Below are positions 63,133 to 64,000 of a stretch of DNA of 64,000 bases, piece after piece. This DNA comes from Orbilia blumenaviensis (taxonomy: Eukaryota; Ascomycota; Orbiliomycetes; Orbiliales; Orbiliaceae): assembly GCA_036872755.1 (NCBI GenBank), contig JAVHNS010000014.1, positions 682,001 through 746,000 on the forward strand, given 5' to 3'. Below the pieces are notes generated by a model. That model was not told the DNA's origin. It made no database searches and saw only the letters and a program-made list of their open reading frames with translations. The stretch's first letter is position 1. Each line of letters begins with the position of its first letter. The translations under genes and the position numbers were made by a program.

Positions 63133-63671
63133 CGGATTCTTGCTCTTGAACTTAAATACTCCTTGCCTTCATACTCTTCTTGGTGACATTTAAATTGATT
63201 GGACTCTTATTTTTAATCATTTTCTTCTACCCGCCTCTTGATTATCCTTACCTTATGAGCTTCATCCCTTTACTCCGTCCCTTCAAACAACCAACAAAGT
63301 CACGAAAAGAAACAAGAAAAATCTAGCCTCGAAGGACAGCGCTGAAAGCAAAAACGGTAAGCATCATTGAAATCATCCAACATCCACATTAATGCATGCA
63401 TGCATTAGGAACTCTCTGGAACTGACTAGTGTTATGTTGGTATCCAGGTCTTTGTCCTTAACTCTTATATCCGCCGTCTTCTCGACCAATCTCGGATCAC
63501 TTCGTGGAGGCCGGTTTACGAAACCCACCAATCTCACGTTTTCTTTGTCCCACTCGCCCCAGCATTCCCCTTAAGCTTGTTCCCGGGGGTTATCTATCTC
63601 GGCCTGGTTTCCCGCCTATTCATATCTTCTCTGCGAATTGTTCCGGTTGGTATTGCGCATCCAACCCAACA

Positions 63672-64000
63672 ATGTCAAGCAGTTTTGAACTGCGTGGCCG
63701 TCCAGCTGGACGTGCCAACAATCGTGGCGGTGGCCGAGGGCGCGGCCGAGGAGCCGCCCCTCGCGCCGCCGGTCCCCAGCACGGCCGACCTGCAGAGAGA
63801 CAGGTCGCGTATGGAAGAGACCCTGCCGACGACGAAGATGATGATCTGATACCGCAGCAAAATGGAAACTTTCCTCCATCAGCTTCTTTCGCTACTCAAA
63901 GGTCCCATCACCCTGGCAACAACAGCAGCAGAGGGAATTTTGGTTCTCATCGTGGAAAGATGACTTCCTTCAATAACCGTCCCACCCCCCAGGTCTCCGG
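63672..64000 (+). CDS. RGG-rich protein, N-terminal part (cut by window edge)
   Basis: From ATG 63672 the frame stays open to the end of the window (109 codons). It begins MSSSFELRGRPAGRANNRGG, continues with an Arg/Gly-rich run (GRGRGRGAAPRAAG), an acidic patch (DPADDEDDD) and a Gln/Asn/Ser-rich stretch. The leader is long and pyrimidine-rich. RGG/GRG runs next to an acidic patch are typical of RNA-binding or mRNA-export proteins, but the folded domain lies outside the window, so the family cannot be named. Overlapping ORFs in other frames and on the minus strand are shadows of the GC-rich RGG segment. Confidence 0.65.
   Translation, partial: MSSSFELRGRPAGRANNRGGGRGRGRGAAPRAAGPQHGRPAERQVAYGRDPADDEDDDLIPQQNGNFPPSASFATQRSHHPGNNSSRGNFGSHRGKMTSFNNRPTPQVS

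Larger units (their letters stand above)
61529..63671. other. Intergenic and long pyrimidine-rich leader of the right-edge gene
   Basis: 61530-62300 is AT-rich with TACCTAGGTA-like strings and an A21 tract. 62300-63670 is pyrimidine-rich; it has ORFs such as 62511-62990 that I take as chance readings of a leader. A GTAAGC at 63357 could be the donor of a 5' UTR intron. A (CA)11 repeat lies at 63111-63132. Confidence 0.4.

Overview
The window comes from a filamentous ascomycete (Pezizomycotina). Genes are split by 53-210 nt introns with GT-AG borders and CTAA-type branch points. The content is typical: Zn2Cys6 regulator, F-box proteins, NLR-like protein, secreted Cys-rich proteins, Rom2-type RhoGEF, PFA5-like acyltransferase and V-ATPase c' subunit. 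The N-terminal CBM21 on the glucoamylase and the style of the large secreted Cys-rich protein would suit Orbiliomycetes or a related early-diverging class, but that placement is inference. I rebuilt gene models by reading frames across introns; exon limits are in the entries.

Layout. 0-27 kb is gene-poor and accessory. It holds an unidentified gene cut by the left edge (1-311, -), two small Cys-rich secreted proteins (894-1580, -; 4120-4645, +), a PNP/NB-ARC/TPR NLR-like receptor (6301-10506, +), a 12-exon CBM21-GH15 glucoamylase (11250-13898, -), two F-box proteins (16780-18644 and 22946-23806, +), a four-pass membrane glycoprotein (19671-21542, +) and a KP4-like secreted protein (25669-26305, +). 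Probable relics lie near 15.4 kb and 19.1 kb.

27-64 kb is mostly conserved housekeeping or signalling. It has an FSP1/AIF-like FAD oxidoreductase (27137-28291, -) divergent from a Zn2Cys6 factor (28937-31299, +), a PFA5-like DHHC acyltransferase (31570-33320, -), an octapeptide-repeat protein with a Cys6 C-terminus (35961-36581, +), ROM2 (41740-45867, -), a 484-residue secreted Cys-rich protein (48444-50107, -), VMA11 (53288-54215, -) divergent from a PKA catalytic-type kinase (55241-57282, +), a mitochondrial-type acyl-CoA synthetase (58901-61528, +) and the start of an RGG-rich protein (63672-64000, +).

How they work together. ROM2 (cell-wall integrity through Rho1) and the PKA-type kinase (cAMP growth control) are core signalling; VMA11 acidifies the vacuole. 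The left half looks like interaction biology: starch degradation, self/non-self sensing, ubiquitin-ligase adaptors and secreted effectors. No tRNA, rRNA, CRISPR array or intact transposon was recognised.

Most notable: the NLR-like gene (ribose-site Glu lost, 10-unit coding minisatellite, last TPR apparently out of frame), the KP4-like gene, the two tandem microexons (18 and 13 nt) of VMA11, and the octapeptide-repeat protein.
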